DNA of 64,000 nucleotides from Pyropia haitanensis (taxonomy: Eukaryota; Rhodophyta; Bangiophyceae; Bangiales; Bangiaceae): assembly GCA_008729055.1 (NCBI GenBank), contig SDUX01000001.1, positions 2,829,206-2,893,205 of the forward strand, written 5' to 3'. Each line of letters starts with the position of its first letter. Position 1 is the first letter of the stretch. The notes under the pieces were generated by a model that was not told the DNA's origin, did no database searches, and was given only the letters and a program-made list of their open reading frames with translations. Below, piece after piece: positions 32,977-43,900 of the stretch. The position numbers and the translations under genes were made by a program.

Positions 32977-33567
32977 AGGGCACAGCCACCAATGTCGACT
33001 AATGGCCATATGGGCCCGGATTCGTGCCACGTGAACGAAACGTGGCGCCTGTGACTAAACGTGGCGCAGATCGGGCTGTTCCGCGATGTCAACGGACTAT
33101 CCCAGGCCTGAAACGCCTGAAGGTGCCACAATGGAGTTGTAACGAGTGCGGGATAAACTCCTTCTCAAAAACGTGCATACCCCACAGGGTCCAATTGTCC
33201 TGGGACTATCGCGTTACTAAAAGGACCTCTATTCGTATGGCGATAGTCCCACAGCTAACCGATCTCAGGTCTTTCATTGGTCGATAGCATGCCACGTGGA
33301 GTCCCCGTTTCACAGCGCTCGAGTAGAGCTCTTTGACAGAATGTGAACACCCACAACCGATACGTTTGTGGGATTTGGAGAGGACAAGCTGTGCTCTGTG
33401 TTGCAAGGTAGCCCGTTGGTAGCTCCCGCGTCGGCCTCAAGTCCTTCCCTGTCGACTATCCTGTTAGTACGGCGATAGTCGGACCACTCAGGGACGTACA
33501 CGTCGCACACGTGGTGCTCTAAATTGATTCATTTAAGGCCATTAGTCGACATTGGTGGCTGTGCCCT
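32977..33567. mobile_element. 591-bp element with perfect 31-bp terminal inverted repeats
   Basis: The left end (32977-33007) begins AGGGCACAGCCACCAATGTC and continues GACTAATGGCC; the right end (33537-33567) is its exact reverse complement. The interior is AT-richer, has no long open frame, and carries further inverted copies of GACTATCGC words. A non-autonomous MITE or foldback-type element; no clear target-site duplication. Confidence 0.85.
33201..33251. repeat. Internal 12-bp inverted repeat of the 591-bp element
   Basis: TGGGACTATCGC (33201-33212) and its exact reverse complement GCGATAGTCCCA (33240-33251) with a 27-base loop; a related pair GACTATC/GATAGTC lies at 33454-33480. Confidence 0.85.
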
Positions 33568-33705
33568 AACCCCCTTTTTTTGTGCTCCAGACAGGCGGCG
33601 ACCACCGCTGCCATGCGCCAGCCCTCTTGGCCGAGTACGCCCTGTCCGCTCCTGAGCTGCCATGGCCCTGTCACCGGCACCACGCTGCAGACGGTTCCGT
33701 GCGGA

Positions 33706-33938
33706 GCGTGGGGTTAGGATCAGATTCGGGTGGTGGGGTTTAGCATGCTGGCACGAGATTGGTCATTCGGTGAGAATTGCGGATGGGTTCTGGACGCGCC
33801 ACGTTGTCCGTCTCCTATAAGATGGCACTAGGGGGTGGGGTTAGGACGTGTGTCGGCCACAAATCTGTGGCGAACAGTCGTCACATATGTTCTTCAGCGC
33901 GAAAGAGTGGCGCGCCGGTGATTTCTAAAACTGGCGCC
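33706..33938. repeat. Left 233-bp terminal inverted repeat
   Basis: Pairs with 35777-36009 in inverse orientation; contains a short open stretch SVSYKMALGGGVRTCVGHKS also present in the other end. Confidence 0.9.
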
Positions 33939-34499
33939 AACGGAGGGGTGCACAATTGAGACGCGCTTGCGACACCGCGACAAAAAGGCGGGCAGCAGCA
34001 ACGCAACACAGCTGCCGCAGCCGTGGTGCCGATGGGCGCGCGCCGTTCCTTGTCGACAACGGATGCGCCGGGTGCCACTGCCGTGCCCGCCCCGCGCCCA
34101 CACTAGGTGGAGCGGCGAGCAGCTGCCGGCGCTGGCGATAGGCCAGCGCCTGGCTGCGCGACCCGAGTCTTCCTGCGGGGCCTGACGTCCGCGCGCCCGT
34201 CCGCGCAGCGACCGGCCCTGACGCCGTCGTCGCGTTGGTCGCCGTCGGGCCGCCGCCGCGCCACCGCCTGCCGCCGCCGCCTCGCCTGCCGCAGACGCAA
34301 ACGGTGGCGGCGGCGGAGGCGGCGGCGGCGCCCGCGCCAGTCGAAGCGGGCGGTGCTGCGGATGGTAGCGGCAGCTTCGGCACGGACGGCGCGGGCGGCG
34401 CGGGCGCCGAGGAGCGGGAGGACAGGGACGGCGGCGACGAAGCGGCCGCCGTGCGCGGGGGCGTTTCTGACGTGCCGGCGTAGGAGGGCGGGGGTAGCC

Positions 34500-34712
34500 C
34501 CGCCCGCCCCGGCGGGCGCACCCGCGGGGGGGGGGCTGGTGACGGTGGCGGCGGCGCTCGCGCAGGCGTTTGCGGTGGGCGTCTGGGCGGGGCCGTCCGT
34601 GTGCGCGGTGGCGCTCATCCACCTGGCGCTGACCGCGGGGCTGACCACCCACGCGGCAATGCACGTGGCGTACGCGTACCTGACGGTGGCGGCGCACGCG
34701 AAGGTGGGCGCC

Positions 34713-34750
<38 letters not shown>

Positions 34751-35200
34751 GAGCGGGCGGGCGAGCAAACGCGCCCTTTCCAGCGGCCTGAGCTTCTCGT
34801 AGTCGGCGGCGTCGGCAGCGGCCCTGCCCTTCCCCGCCGTCGCGCCCGCGCCGCTGCGTGCGCCCACGTCGGTGGTGGCCACCACCCTCCGCGGCGGCGG
34901 CGGGTCGGCGCTTGGGGACGCCCGCCGCCGGCGGGCGGCGGCGTCGCTCGGGTAGGCCGCCCCTGGCGTGCTGTGGGGCATCGTCGCCGCGGTTGCGGCG
35001 GCGGGGGCGGTGTGGTCGGCGGCCGCCGCCCCGGCGGGCTCGTGCGTGCGCCCGCTGGTCGTTGACGTGTGCTGGTGGGGGCGGCCATCGCGGGGCTCAA
35101 CGGCCGGCTGCTAACGCCGCTGCTGCTGGCTGTGGGGGGGCCGTTGCCCGGGCGGCCGCTGCCGCCGCCGGCGCTGCTGGCGCGGCCGCCGGTGGCGTGG
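34500..35200 (+). pseudogene. Membrane-protein-like cargo fragment inside the TIR element
   Basis: Plus-strand segments are hydrophobic and natural-looking: GGGLVTVAAALAQAFAVGVW, AGPSVCAVALIHLALTAGLT then THAAMHVAYAYLTVAAHAKV, then in other frames LWGIVAAVAAAGAVWSAAAA and VGAAIAGLNGRLLTPLLLAV. These could be transmembrane helices of a captured host membrane-protein gene, with an intron possible after HAK at 34700 (AAG|GTGGGC). I cannot name the family with confidence. A frame-broken captured fragment is the simplest reading. Confidence 0.3.
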
Positions 35201-35776
35201 CTGCGGGGGGGGGGGGGGGAGGGAGGTGCGGGGGGGGGGGGGGGGAAGGGCGCTCTCACCCTGCGCGCCCCCGCCACAATCGAGGCGGCGGGGCGGGGGG
35301 CGGTGCCGGTGGGGGGGAGGGGGGGGGCGCTGGCGGGCCGCCCGGCGGCCGGTAGTACACCGTGCCGGCCGCGGCGGGCGGCGCGGTGGCGGGCGGTAAC
35401 GGGGCTGGCGCCGCGGTCGCCACATTTACAGCGATGGTGACAGCGACGGAGGGGGCGGCGGCGGCGGTGGCGGCGGCGGCGGCAGCGGCGGCGGCGTCGA
35501 CGGCGGAGGGGAGGGGGGAAAGCGGCCGGTGCCCTCGACGCACCACCACCACCACCACCACCGGTGGCGGTGGCGGCGCCCGCCGCGCCTTCGTGCCCGC
35601 AATCCGTCGCTACTGTCGTCGACGGCGTCGACGGCGTCGACGGCGCGCGGCGGCACGCGCCTGCCGTCGCCGTCGCCGTCGTCCTCCCCGTCCCCGTCCC
35701 CGTCGCCGTCGCCTGGCGCGTCCCCCTACACGTCGGAGTGCGACGCGGGCGGGCCGCGTGCGGGCGCCCCCGCCCC

Positions 35777-36009
35777 GGCGCCAGTTTTAGAAACCATTGG
35801 CGCGCCACTCTTTCGCGCTGAAGAACATATGTGACGACTGTTCGCCACAGATTTGTGGCCGACACACGTCCTAACCCCACCCCCTAGTGCCATCTTATAG
35901 GAGACGGACAACGTGGCGCGTCCAGAACCCATCCGCAATTCTCACCGGATGACCAATCTCAAGCCAGCATGCTAAACCCCACCACCCGAATCTGATCCTA
36001 ACCCCACGC
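35777..36009. repeat. Right 233-bp terminal inverted repeat
   Basis: Reverse complement of 33706-33938 with a handful of differences. Confidence 0.9.
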
Positions 36010-36354
36010 CGCCCACAGAACCCCGCTGCAGAGAACATCGGCGGTGGCCGACCCCGTCCTCGGTACTGGTGGCAACCGCGCCCCGTGGGGTTCTTTGGGT
36101 GCGGTGGTCGCGGCGAGGCGGTCGGTCGGTATGTGTAGGTGAAGACGGGGGGAGTGGCAGCGGCAACAGCTGGTGACCGTGGGGGTGGCGGTTCGACCGT
36201 GCGTTTGTCGGCGGTGTCAGTGGGATTGCCGCAGTGATGTGAGCATCTGCCTTCAGGGCACACACTTTCGTTCCAATCGAGCAGCACGACGTTGCCGGTC
36301 GCGGCTGCTGCCTGTTTGGAAGTCGTTGCGTTGTGGCGCCTCTCTGCCTTCACC
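36010..36354. other. Short spacer between transposon and Ala-rich gene
   Basis: No feature recognised; 3' flank of the Ala-rich gene on the minus strand. Confidence 0.4.
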
Positions 36355-37143
36355 TCAGCGCTGGCGCCACCCCTCCGCCCCCCCCCGCACGCGCTCCGCG
36401 AGCGCCCGTACGCCCTCCGCGCGCGCGCGCACGCGCGCCGCGCGCGCCCGCGCGGCGGCAGCCCCCGCCCGCGCCGCCTCCGCCGCGGCGCGGACGCCCT
36501 CGGCACGCGCGCGGCGCGTCTCGGCATACGCGCGGACCAGCTCCGCCGCCGCCCGCCTGCCGCCGCCGCCCCCAACCCCCCGCCGCCGCAGCGCCGCCAC
36601 GTCCGCGTCTCGTTCCCGGTCGTCCACCGCCGCCGCCGCGGCGGCGGCCGCCGCCGCCGCGGCGGCGGCCGCCGCCGCCGCCGCCGCCGCGCGCGCACGC
36701 GGCGGGCCCGCCGCCCAAGCGCCGGCAGCGCCGGGGGGCATCGCGCGGCGCCATTGGTCGGCGGCGGCGGCGGCCGTGTTGGCGGCGGCGGCGGCGGTGG
36801 CGGGCCCGCCCGCGCGGGTGGCCTCGGCGGCGGCGCGGCGGAGTTCGGTGACGCCGCGGCGGACCTCTGCGGCCGCCCGCGCCGTGTCGGCGGTGGCGCG
36901 GGACGCCTCGGCGGCGGCGGCGGCCACCTCCCCCGTCGCGCGGGACAGCTCGTGTGCGGCGCGGGCGGCTTCGGCGTAGGCGGCGGCGAGGTTGGGGGGT
37001 GGGGGGGGGAGCCCAGCGTCTGGGACGACGGCGGCAGCGGCGGCGGCGACGGTGGCGGCGGCGGTGGCGGCAGCGGCGGCGGGAACGGCTACCGCCAAGA
37101 AGCAAAAGAGGGGGCACCAGCGGCACCGCCCGGTGCGTGCCAT
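36355..37143 (-). CDS. Secreted or organelle-targeted Ala/Arg-rich coiled-coil protein
   Basis: Uninterrupted 262-aa frame. The chosen ATG (37143) gives a hydrophobic leader MARTGRCRWCPLFCFLAVAV ending in an Ala tract, a probable signal peptide. The mature part is a long amphipathic helix with repeating Ala/Glu/Arg: NLAAAYAEAARAAHELSRAT, GEVAAAAAEASRATADTARA, AAEVRRGVTELRRAAAEATR, a poly-Ala block of about 20, DDRERDADVAALRRRG and a second helix LVRAYAETRRARAEGVRAAA. The pattern resembles LEA-like or apolipoprotein-like helical repeats; no family is assigned. It lies next to the transposon but is intact, with no homopolymer frame breaks. Confidence 0.65.
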   Translation of the reverse strand: MARTGRCRWCPLFCFLAVAVPAAAAATAAATVAAAAAAVVPDAGLPPPPPNLAAAYAEAARAAHELSRATGEVAAAAAEASRATADTARAAAEVRRGVTELRRAAAEATRAGGPATAAAAANTAAAAADQWRRAMPPGAAGAWAAGPPRARAAAAAAAAAAAAAAAAAAAAAVDDRERDADVAALRRRGVGGGGGRRAAAELVRAYAETRRARAEGVRAAAEAARAGAAAARARAARVRARAEGVRALAERVRGGAEGWRQR

Positions 37144-38535
37144 GACCAAAGGGGGACGTGGAGGATGATGACAGGAGCGAAGGAGCGGTGTTGCCAACGC
37201 CAGGAGCGAGAAGAAAGGGCAAGGACAGCGGGGAAAGGGCGGGGTAGGGGAATAAAAGGCGAGAGCAACAGGCAAAGAAGTAAGGCCAAGGGGCGGGGTG
37301 GAGTACAATTGGAGCCGCGCCGTCCGGGAGAGCTAGCATGGAGGCGGAGCGAGGAGCAAAGCGGGGCTCCAGCAGCCGGCCAGCCGGCGCCCAAGAAGTG
37401 ATCGTTCCATCACCCTCCCCACAAGCCATCTTCGCCGCTGCCGCGTCACCGCGGCCACCGTCGGGGGAACTAACGCGGGTGGAGCACCCCCCCCCCCCCG
37501 CAATCGCCGTCCTCCGCCCCACCCGTCCGCCGCCGCCGTGGCGGGCCACTGCCAGCCGCACCGGCCGCCGCCGCCGCCGCCGCCGTTGCGGGTGGAGTGT
37601 CAAGCCAAAGGAGCGCCAGTAAGAGGGGCGGTCACCCCGTCCGCCACAGTGCCCGCCGCGCAGACGGCCCCCGCCGCGGCGCCGTCTGGGAAAGTGCCGG
37701 TCGCACGCGGCGAGCGCGGGGGGGAGGGGCCACCGACTGGTGGATGACACGCGCCGCGGGGCCCACGAGCGTAGGTGGGGACTACCTCGGCGGGCCCACT
37801 CCTCTCTCTCGCGCGCACGGAGGACCAAGTCTCGCCCTCTGTCGGGTCGTCGCACGTGGTCGCGAGAGCACAGGAATGAGCGACTGAGAGCAGTGGGAGT
37901 ACCAACAAAACGCGTCACTCCAGCCTCGAGAGCTCGTGTGGGCAGGCAAGATGAAACCGGCGGTTTGTCACGTACTTTTCAGGCGAAACACTCCACGCGT
38001 CACGCTGCTCTGTGTCCACACCACACCTACACCTTGGCCGCCCATCACCTCGCTGCCGCGTCAGCGACGCTGGTCCCTTCCCCCCCGCCTCACCCGCGGC
38101 GGCGGCGCTGTGGCGTGGGCCGCGCCGCCGGCGGCGGGGGGGAGGCGGAGGTTGTCTGTCGCGGCCTGTCGATGTGCTTCCGGCAGGTGCCGCCCTTTTG
38201 GGGGAAGGACACTTCCCTCTGAACCCCCCCCCCCCCCCTTCAGTCTCCTTCTCATTCTCGCTAGAACGCCACACAGGTGCGTAAGAGTCACGGCCGCACC
38301 GCACGTGCACGTGAAGGAAGGAAGCAGCCCTGTGTTTATCAAGGAACGGCATCAGCAGCACCCAGCGGAGACTGCTCGAGGCAAGCAGCGCACCACCCGC
38401 CTGTGACGGTCGGCAAGCCTGCCCACTAGCCAGCCTTGCTCACTCTTGCCACCTCTGAACTAGCTATCTAGGCCATTCACCCCCAACCATGGACGCGTCA
38501 TGATGGCGCGCCTTGCACGTCGGGGGATGCACAGC
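37144..38535. other. Intergenic region
   Basis: Upstream flank of the Ala-rich gene and downstream flank of the next gene. A minus-strand open frame near 37600-37908 begins with a leader-like hydrophobic stretch but has no supporting motif. A C15 run lies at 38225-38239. Confidence 0.4.
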
Positions 38536-40959
38536 TCAGAACAACCAGCTGCCAATGCCGGCCACCCCCGACACCAGCGCGCCAATCGACGTCCGCCGGC
38601 GGGTGCGCTCCCCCCGGCCATCATCATCGACGGCATGGCCGGCGGTGCCCGGGTCCAGCGACCGCCGCGTCGCGGCGCCGGGATCCAGCGAGTGCCGCGT
38701 CGCGCCACACGCCGCCCGACCGGGGGTGCTATTGTAGCGCGCGGCGGCGCTGGGGGGCAGCGGCGGCGGCGCGCCGCGAAGCGCCTTGGCCGCCGCCGCC
38801 GCCGCCGCCGACGATGTCGCCGCCCCGCCCGCCGTCGTCCAGCGTTGGGTCGCTACCGTCGCCGCCGCTGTCACCGGCGGGGGTGGCTCTTTGGTCACGG
38901 CCGGCAGCTGGGGGTGGGGCGGCGGCCGTGGCGGCCGGCGCCCCCCGCCCCGTGGTGGCTCGACGAGGTCCCGCAGCGGCTGCCGCCGCCGCCGCGGGTC
39001 ATCCCGCGACCGCCGCCCGCCGCCGCCATTGCTGCTCCCCGTCGATGGGGGGCTGTCTGGTAGGACAGACCAGCCAGACGTGTCGTACCTGCTGGTGGGG
39101 GGGGGGGGCGCAGGCCGCCGTGGCGGCATGGCCTGGTCGCCGCCCGCGCCGGCAAAGGGGGGAAACGCGTCAACGGTGGTGGCTGAGCCCATCAAAGCGG
39201 GCAGCGACTTGACCGTCTTCCATGGATGGGGGGGCTCCACGGGAGGTGGGGAAGCAGAGCCGCTCCGCCTTGTAGACGGCCGGCGACGGCTGCCATCGCC
39301 ACCGCTGCCGTCACGTTCGCCTCCGAACGTAGCCAGCGGGCGCCCGCCGCCGCCACCGCCGCCCTGCCCGCCGTCGGCCCAAGCCACCGACCGGCCGTGG
39401 CCGCCCGCGGAGCCACGTGCGGCGCCTGCAGCCGACGTGACCCGGTGGTGCCGCGTCCGCCGCGCCTCCCACGCGTCTGTATCACTCACAGACGGCGGCG
39501 TTGTGAGCGGCGAGGCAGACAGTGGGGGCGACGACGTCCCGGCGTCGGCGGCGCCTTGTACGACACCGTCGACAGACACGTGACGGCTTGCATTGCGTCG
39601 GCTGGCGCTGACACGGTCGTCGCCCGCCTGCCCCCAAGCTGGGAATGGTCGGACGATGCTGCCAGCCGGGATGGCCGGCGGCGGCGCCCGTGGCACACGC
39701 CGCTGCGGGCGTGCGCCCGCAACCGCCTCGGACGCACGGCGAGTGGATGGGGCGGACGGCCGCCGGCGGGCGGGGGTGTCTTCGCTGACACGCCGACCCG
39801 CGGGGGGGTGCCCGTCTTCGCCATCTGCCAACCCGCAGTCTGTGTCCATGCTGGCGGTCGCGGCGGAGGCGTGGCGGCCGGTCGGTCTGCGGCGGCGGCG
39901 GTCCTTGGTCACGGCGCCCGCCACCCCCGCCGACGCCGGTTTGACCACTGCCGACGCGGCGGCGGCGGCGCCCTTGCGCCCGCCCTTGGCCGCGTCTGCG
40001 GGCAACTGGTGCAAGTAGTCGTTGCGCATCACGCGGAGGAGCGCGCGGAGGGTGTCCCCCCGCACGTCGCTGTCGTGGGGTCCCGCCGCCACAGCCGGCG
40101 GCGGCGCATCCCAGGACGGCTCGTCCCACCCCGCGCGGGCGCCACCCCCGCCGCCGCCGCCGTGGGCCGCCGACGATGACCGGCGGGGCCGGGCGGGCGC
40201 TGCTGGCCGTCGCGGCCCGAGCATCATCATCTCGGTGGTGGTGATGATGGCGTCGGGGTAGACGGCCCAGTCGGGGCAGCCGTAGCCGCCCCAGCGGCCG
40301 ACGACGCGGCCATCACGGGTGACGAGCGCCACCCGCGGGGCGCCCGTGAAAGCACCGCCGCCGACGCCGCCACCGCCGCCAACCTCGTTCCCCCAGCACT
40401 GCCCCGTTACACCGCTGGGTGGCCCCGCTGCCGAGCCGGACGTGCAGTCCATGCCGCCGAGCAGCTGGTGCCACCAGCGGCGTCCGGTGCTGACCCCCCC
40501 CCCCGTGGCGGCGGCGGTGGATAAGCCCGTCCCGCCGGCCGCGCCGCACCTCCCGCCGTCGCTGCTGCTGGCCGACGGCGACGCGGCCGGCGGCAGCACC
40601 CGCTCCGCGTCGAGCGCCGACCGCAGCGCGCCGTCCGTGTCGCCAACGACAAGCACCCGTCGGCGGAGGGCGCGGGTGGCGAGCAGCCCCGCCGCCGCCG
40701 CGTCCGCGTCGGCCACCCGCTGAGGGCCCGCCGCGAGCAGCAGCAGCGCCGCGTCCGCGTCGACGAGCCGCCGCGCCAGCGACGGCACGCTCGCCCAGCG
40801 GCTGGGGAAGGCATCGGGGGAAGGGGGGGGGGCGGGGGTGGTGCCGCCGGCGGAGGACGCCGCGTCGAGGGAGGGGCGGGAGGGGGCGGGGGTGTAGGCG
40901 CACAAAATGACGAGGGAGCGCTCCAGGCGCGCCGCGCGGTAGACGTCGAGCGCGGACAT
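38536..40959 (-). CDS. Intact 807-aa protein of unknown function with disordered phospho-motif-rich tail
   Basis: The frame is open from ATG 40959 (MSALDVYRAARLERSLVILC) to a stop at 38536 without any homopolymer break, unusual in this window. The N-terminal about 250 residues look folded: VPSLARRLVDADAALLLLAA, ALRRRVLVVGDTDGALRSAL, WWHQLLGGMD, and VALVTRDGRVVGRWGGYGCP then DWAVYPDAIITTTEMMML. The remainder is Pro/Ser/Arg-rich and disordered, with basophilic phosphorylation-like motifs (RRASEA, RRNASRHVS, TRHSLDPG and ATRRSLDPG in tandem, RRRTSIGALVSG) and a hydrophobic C terminus GVAGIGSWLF. The tandem RxSLDPG motif and a possible EPPHPWKTVKSLP element suggest a regulated scaffold; this is inference. 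No known domain recognised. Confidence 0.75.
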   Translation of the reverse strand: MSALDVYRAARLERSLVILCAYTPAPSRPSLDAASSAGGTTPAPPPSPDAFPSRWASVPSLARRLVDADAALLLLAAGPQRVADADAAAAGLLATRALRRRVLVVGDTDGALRSALDAERVLPPAASPSASSSDGGRCGAAGGTGLSTAAATGGGVSTGRRWWHQLLGGMDCTSGSAAGPPSGVTGQCWGNEVGGGGGVGGGAFTGAPRVALVTRDGRVVGRWGGYGCPDWAVYPDAIITTTEMMMLGPRRPAAPARPRRSSSAAHGGGGGGGARAGWDEPSWDAPPPAVAAGPHDSDVRGDTLRALLRVMRNDYLHQLPADAAKGGRKGAAAAASAVVKPASAGVAGAVTKDRRRRRPTGRHASAATASMDTDCGLADGEDGHPPAGRRVSEDTPARRRPSAPSTRRASEAVAGARPQRRVPRAPPPAIPAGSIVRPFPAWGQAGDDRVSASRRNASRHVSVDGVVQGAADAGTSSPPLSASPLTTPPSVSDTDAWEARRTRHHRVTSAAGAARGSAGGHGRSVAWADGGQGGGGGGGRPLATFGGERDGSGGDGSRRRPSTRRSGSASPPPVEPPHPWKTVKSLPALMGSATTVDAFPPFAGAGGDQAMPPRRPAPPPPTSRYDTSGWSVLPDSPPSTGSSNGGGGRRSRDDPRRRRQPLRDLVEPPRGGGRRPPRPPPHPQLPAVTKEPPPPVTAAATVATQRWTTAGGAATSSAAAAAAAKALRGAPPPLPPSAAARYNSTPGRAACGATRHSLDPGAATRRSLDPGTAGHAVDDDGRGERTRRRTSIGALVSGVAGIGSWLF

Positions 40960-43900
40960 GGTGACGAGAGTGAAGGAGACGGGGGGGGGAGGGCCGTGGG
41001 TTGGTGAGGTGGTGCCGGTGTGCAACAGACGGGTGCTGGCTGCTCAACTCTGACTGCCTGTTGACCAGCCGCAAACAGCGGCAGCCGGGGGTGCCGATAA
41101 GACCGCCCTCAAGGTGGCCACGCCGTGGCGGAGCGCGCGGCGCCCAGTCCCCACAAAGGGTGGGCAGGCGTGCCACCTCGGTGGCGCCGGTCACCGGGCG
41201 AGCACCTCTGCGGCCACGCCCGCGGTGGGTCACGGGGCTATGCCACGCACCGCGGCGTGGGGTGTGCGGCGGCGGCGGACCACCGTCCCGTCCCCCCCCC
41301 GCCCACACCGCTGCAGGCAAACAGGTCCCGACCACCTCCAGACCGCGACCGGGGTGGGCGGCGTCCGTCGAGCCCCCCTCCCTCCTCGTCCCTAGAACGT
41401 CGGCTCGCGGGGGGCGCACGCTCGCAAGCGATGCGGCGGGCGTGTCTGGTTCCCACGCGCCCACCGTGTCCCGCTGCCCCCCGCCCGCACCGCCTTGCAG
41501 CGCCCCCGTCCGCCGCCGCCACCTCTTCAACGAGCGCGTGACGCCGGGCCGCGCCGCGGTGGTCTGCTGGCGACAGCCCTTCGCGCCGCGTATCCCCTCT
41601 GGAAGAAGGGGTGGGTGCCCCACACGAGGGGCGAGCCGCCCCGTCTGGACGCCGCGCGTCTCTCGGTGCCCCCACCGCCTTGGCCGCGGCGACGGCCAAC
41701 AACAGGGGGACCTACCCTTTCCCGCCACCCGGCGCGCTGCGAGTGCCGCCCACGCGGCGACAACAAAGGGGGGTCAAGGGGGCACGGGCCGACCTTGGCG
41801 GCGCCCGTGGCGGCTGCAGCCGCCGCTGCGCGGCAGCGCTGGCGAACGCCAACGCCCAAACCCCCCTGACAAGGCGACAGCAGCAGTCGCAGCCGCCCCA
41901 TCGCCGACAACGCCCTCGGCCGTGGCCCGCAGCACGCAAGCCCACCACCAGGCGGCGTAGACGCGGCGCGCGCACGCTCCGCGGCAGTGACAACCACCGG
42001 CGGTGATTGGCGGGCGGTCGACCAGGCCAGCACAGCACCCCGCTGGGCCGCGTGCGCGGACCTGGGGGGCGGATCGGCCCTGTAGAAGCCCCGCCGCCGC
42101 GACCCCCCCACACGCCGCCAGCGGGAGGTCCATCCCGCCTGACACCCGACGCGCGGGCGGCCCGACGGGTGGGATTGCTTGCCCCGCACACAAGTGGCGC
42201 CCGCCCAGTGGGCCGCAATGGAGAGCGAGGCACTCCAACGGCGCGTGCGCGACAGCTCCACGTAGAGCCAGCCCGTCGGTATTGACCGCGCGACTGCGAC
42301 CACGGGGGATCGTGTCAGGTCGGGCGGGTGGCGGACGCCCCCGGGCGGTCGTGCGGGGGGCGGCGGCCGCCAATCCAGACCCCCCGCGTGTGGGGATGGC
42401 GCTCCCCCGCCACCTCAGGCGCCAGCGTTGGCCCGACCGCACACGTACGATAGGTGACGCGTGGTGCTTGTGGTGTACCGGCCGCCCGCAGCCGGTGGGA
42501 GGTGGGCGGCCCCCCCCGCAAACGAGCGGGACGGCGGGTGCGCCACGCAAGCCTTGACCGCCCCAATCCACGGCCAACCCCGTTCGCTGTACGGCCCGCA
42601 TCAGCGCGCCAGGAGGGCGTGGTGTGGGGCCTCTGCTGAGCGTGCAAAGAAGGCACACAAACCAGCCCACAAGCCTCCAAGACCCTACCACTTAGGTTGT
42701 CATTTACCGATCGGTACGATTCTGGATACCGTTTACCGGTCGATATACCGAAATATCGATTTCGTGTCGGGATCTCGGTAACCGAAATCCTCATATCAAT
42801 TCCTATAAAGTAGGGCGTGGTTGGAGCTCCACACTTGATTCTGCCCACTGCCTCGGCCACTCGATGACCCGGACGGAACCGGTGGCACGCCTCAGCTCAA
42901 CCCGACCAGAGCCACCACCTTGACCATTCCTGCCATGGGCAAGCACGGGAGCACCCCGTCTTCTCCACATCCCATACCTCTCCTGCATGCCAAGTCGCGT
43001 CCTTTAATTCTCACGCATCAAGGTGCACATATCGACAGCGAACTGACCACCCGCCCTGCTCCCAACGATAAGACGCAAGGGGAACTTGGCGGACCGGAAG
43101 TTCCGCAGCCGCCACACCACCACGGCGACTGCTGGGTCAGGCGAGTGCCTTGTGACGGTCGCACTGAAATATAAATACAAGTCCGATTACCATACCGACC
43201 GATACCGACCAGCGAGCAAATCAAGCTTACCGTTTACCGATCGGGATACCGTCGGTTACCGACATCGTTTTTCGATCGGATTTACCGACCTTACTACCAC
43301 GGGGTCGTTCGGCCCCCCGTGGGACGTGGCCTCGCTGGGGGCCGCTGGGTGTCCCATCAGCGGGGCAAGTGTAGGGAGACAAAATTGGATTCCGACCCCG
43401 CACGAAACGTATCGCCGCTGGAAGAAGCACCAGCCTGCAGCAAGGGGGCACACCCTTTGACTGCTGGCCCCGTCGCAGACGGCCGAGCACTCTCTCCTCC
43501 GCGGCTAGAGGAGGCCACCCACACACTGCGTCGACTGGACCTTTGCGCGCGCGGTCGGGCGGGACCTGCGGTTCCTTCCTCTTTGGCAGGCCCGGTACGG
43601 GGGGCACCGAGCGGACGCAAGAAGGGTGGCGCGCGTAGGGCCTCTTGGCGGTCCTTTTTGTACTTGGGCGCCGACGTGGAAGCGTTGTGAGGGATGGCGC
43701 CACGGGCCGTGGCACGAAGAGCTCCGAGGAGCGCCTCGATCGGTGGCGGGAGCGCGTCGGTTGGGAGCCGATGCGCGGGGGAGGTGCGGGCTCGGCGTCG
43801 ACCGGGCCACAAGAGCAAGAGGCTTGGTGAGCAGCAACGTGAATGGGGGGCTACTGCAGTCTGACCCATGAACCATTCCTTGAGTATTTGTTCGATGACA

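Larger units (their letters stand above)
33706..36009. mobile_element. 2.3-kb transposon with 233-bp inverted ends and coding-like cargo
   Basis: Left (33706-33938) and right (35777-36009) ends are inverted copies of equal length, beginning GCGTGGGGTTAGGATCAGAT and ending CTAAAACTGGCGCC; by eye only about seven positions differ. The interior (33939-35776) has the extreme GC and codon pattern of host genes, unlike the ends. This is the structure of a Pack-MULE-like or foldback element that captured host sequence. No transposase seen. The high similarity of the two ends implies recent activity or gene conversion. Confidence 0.85.

Noticed and set aside
35069..35440. Aquaporin-like assignment for the transposon cargo
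   Set aside because: Hydrophobic helices are present but no NPA motif can be found, so the family was not named.
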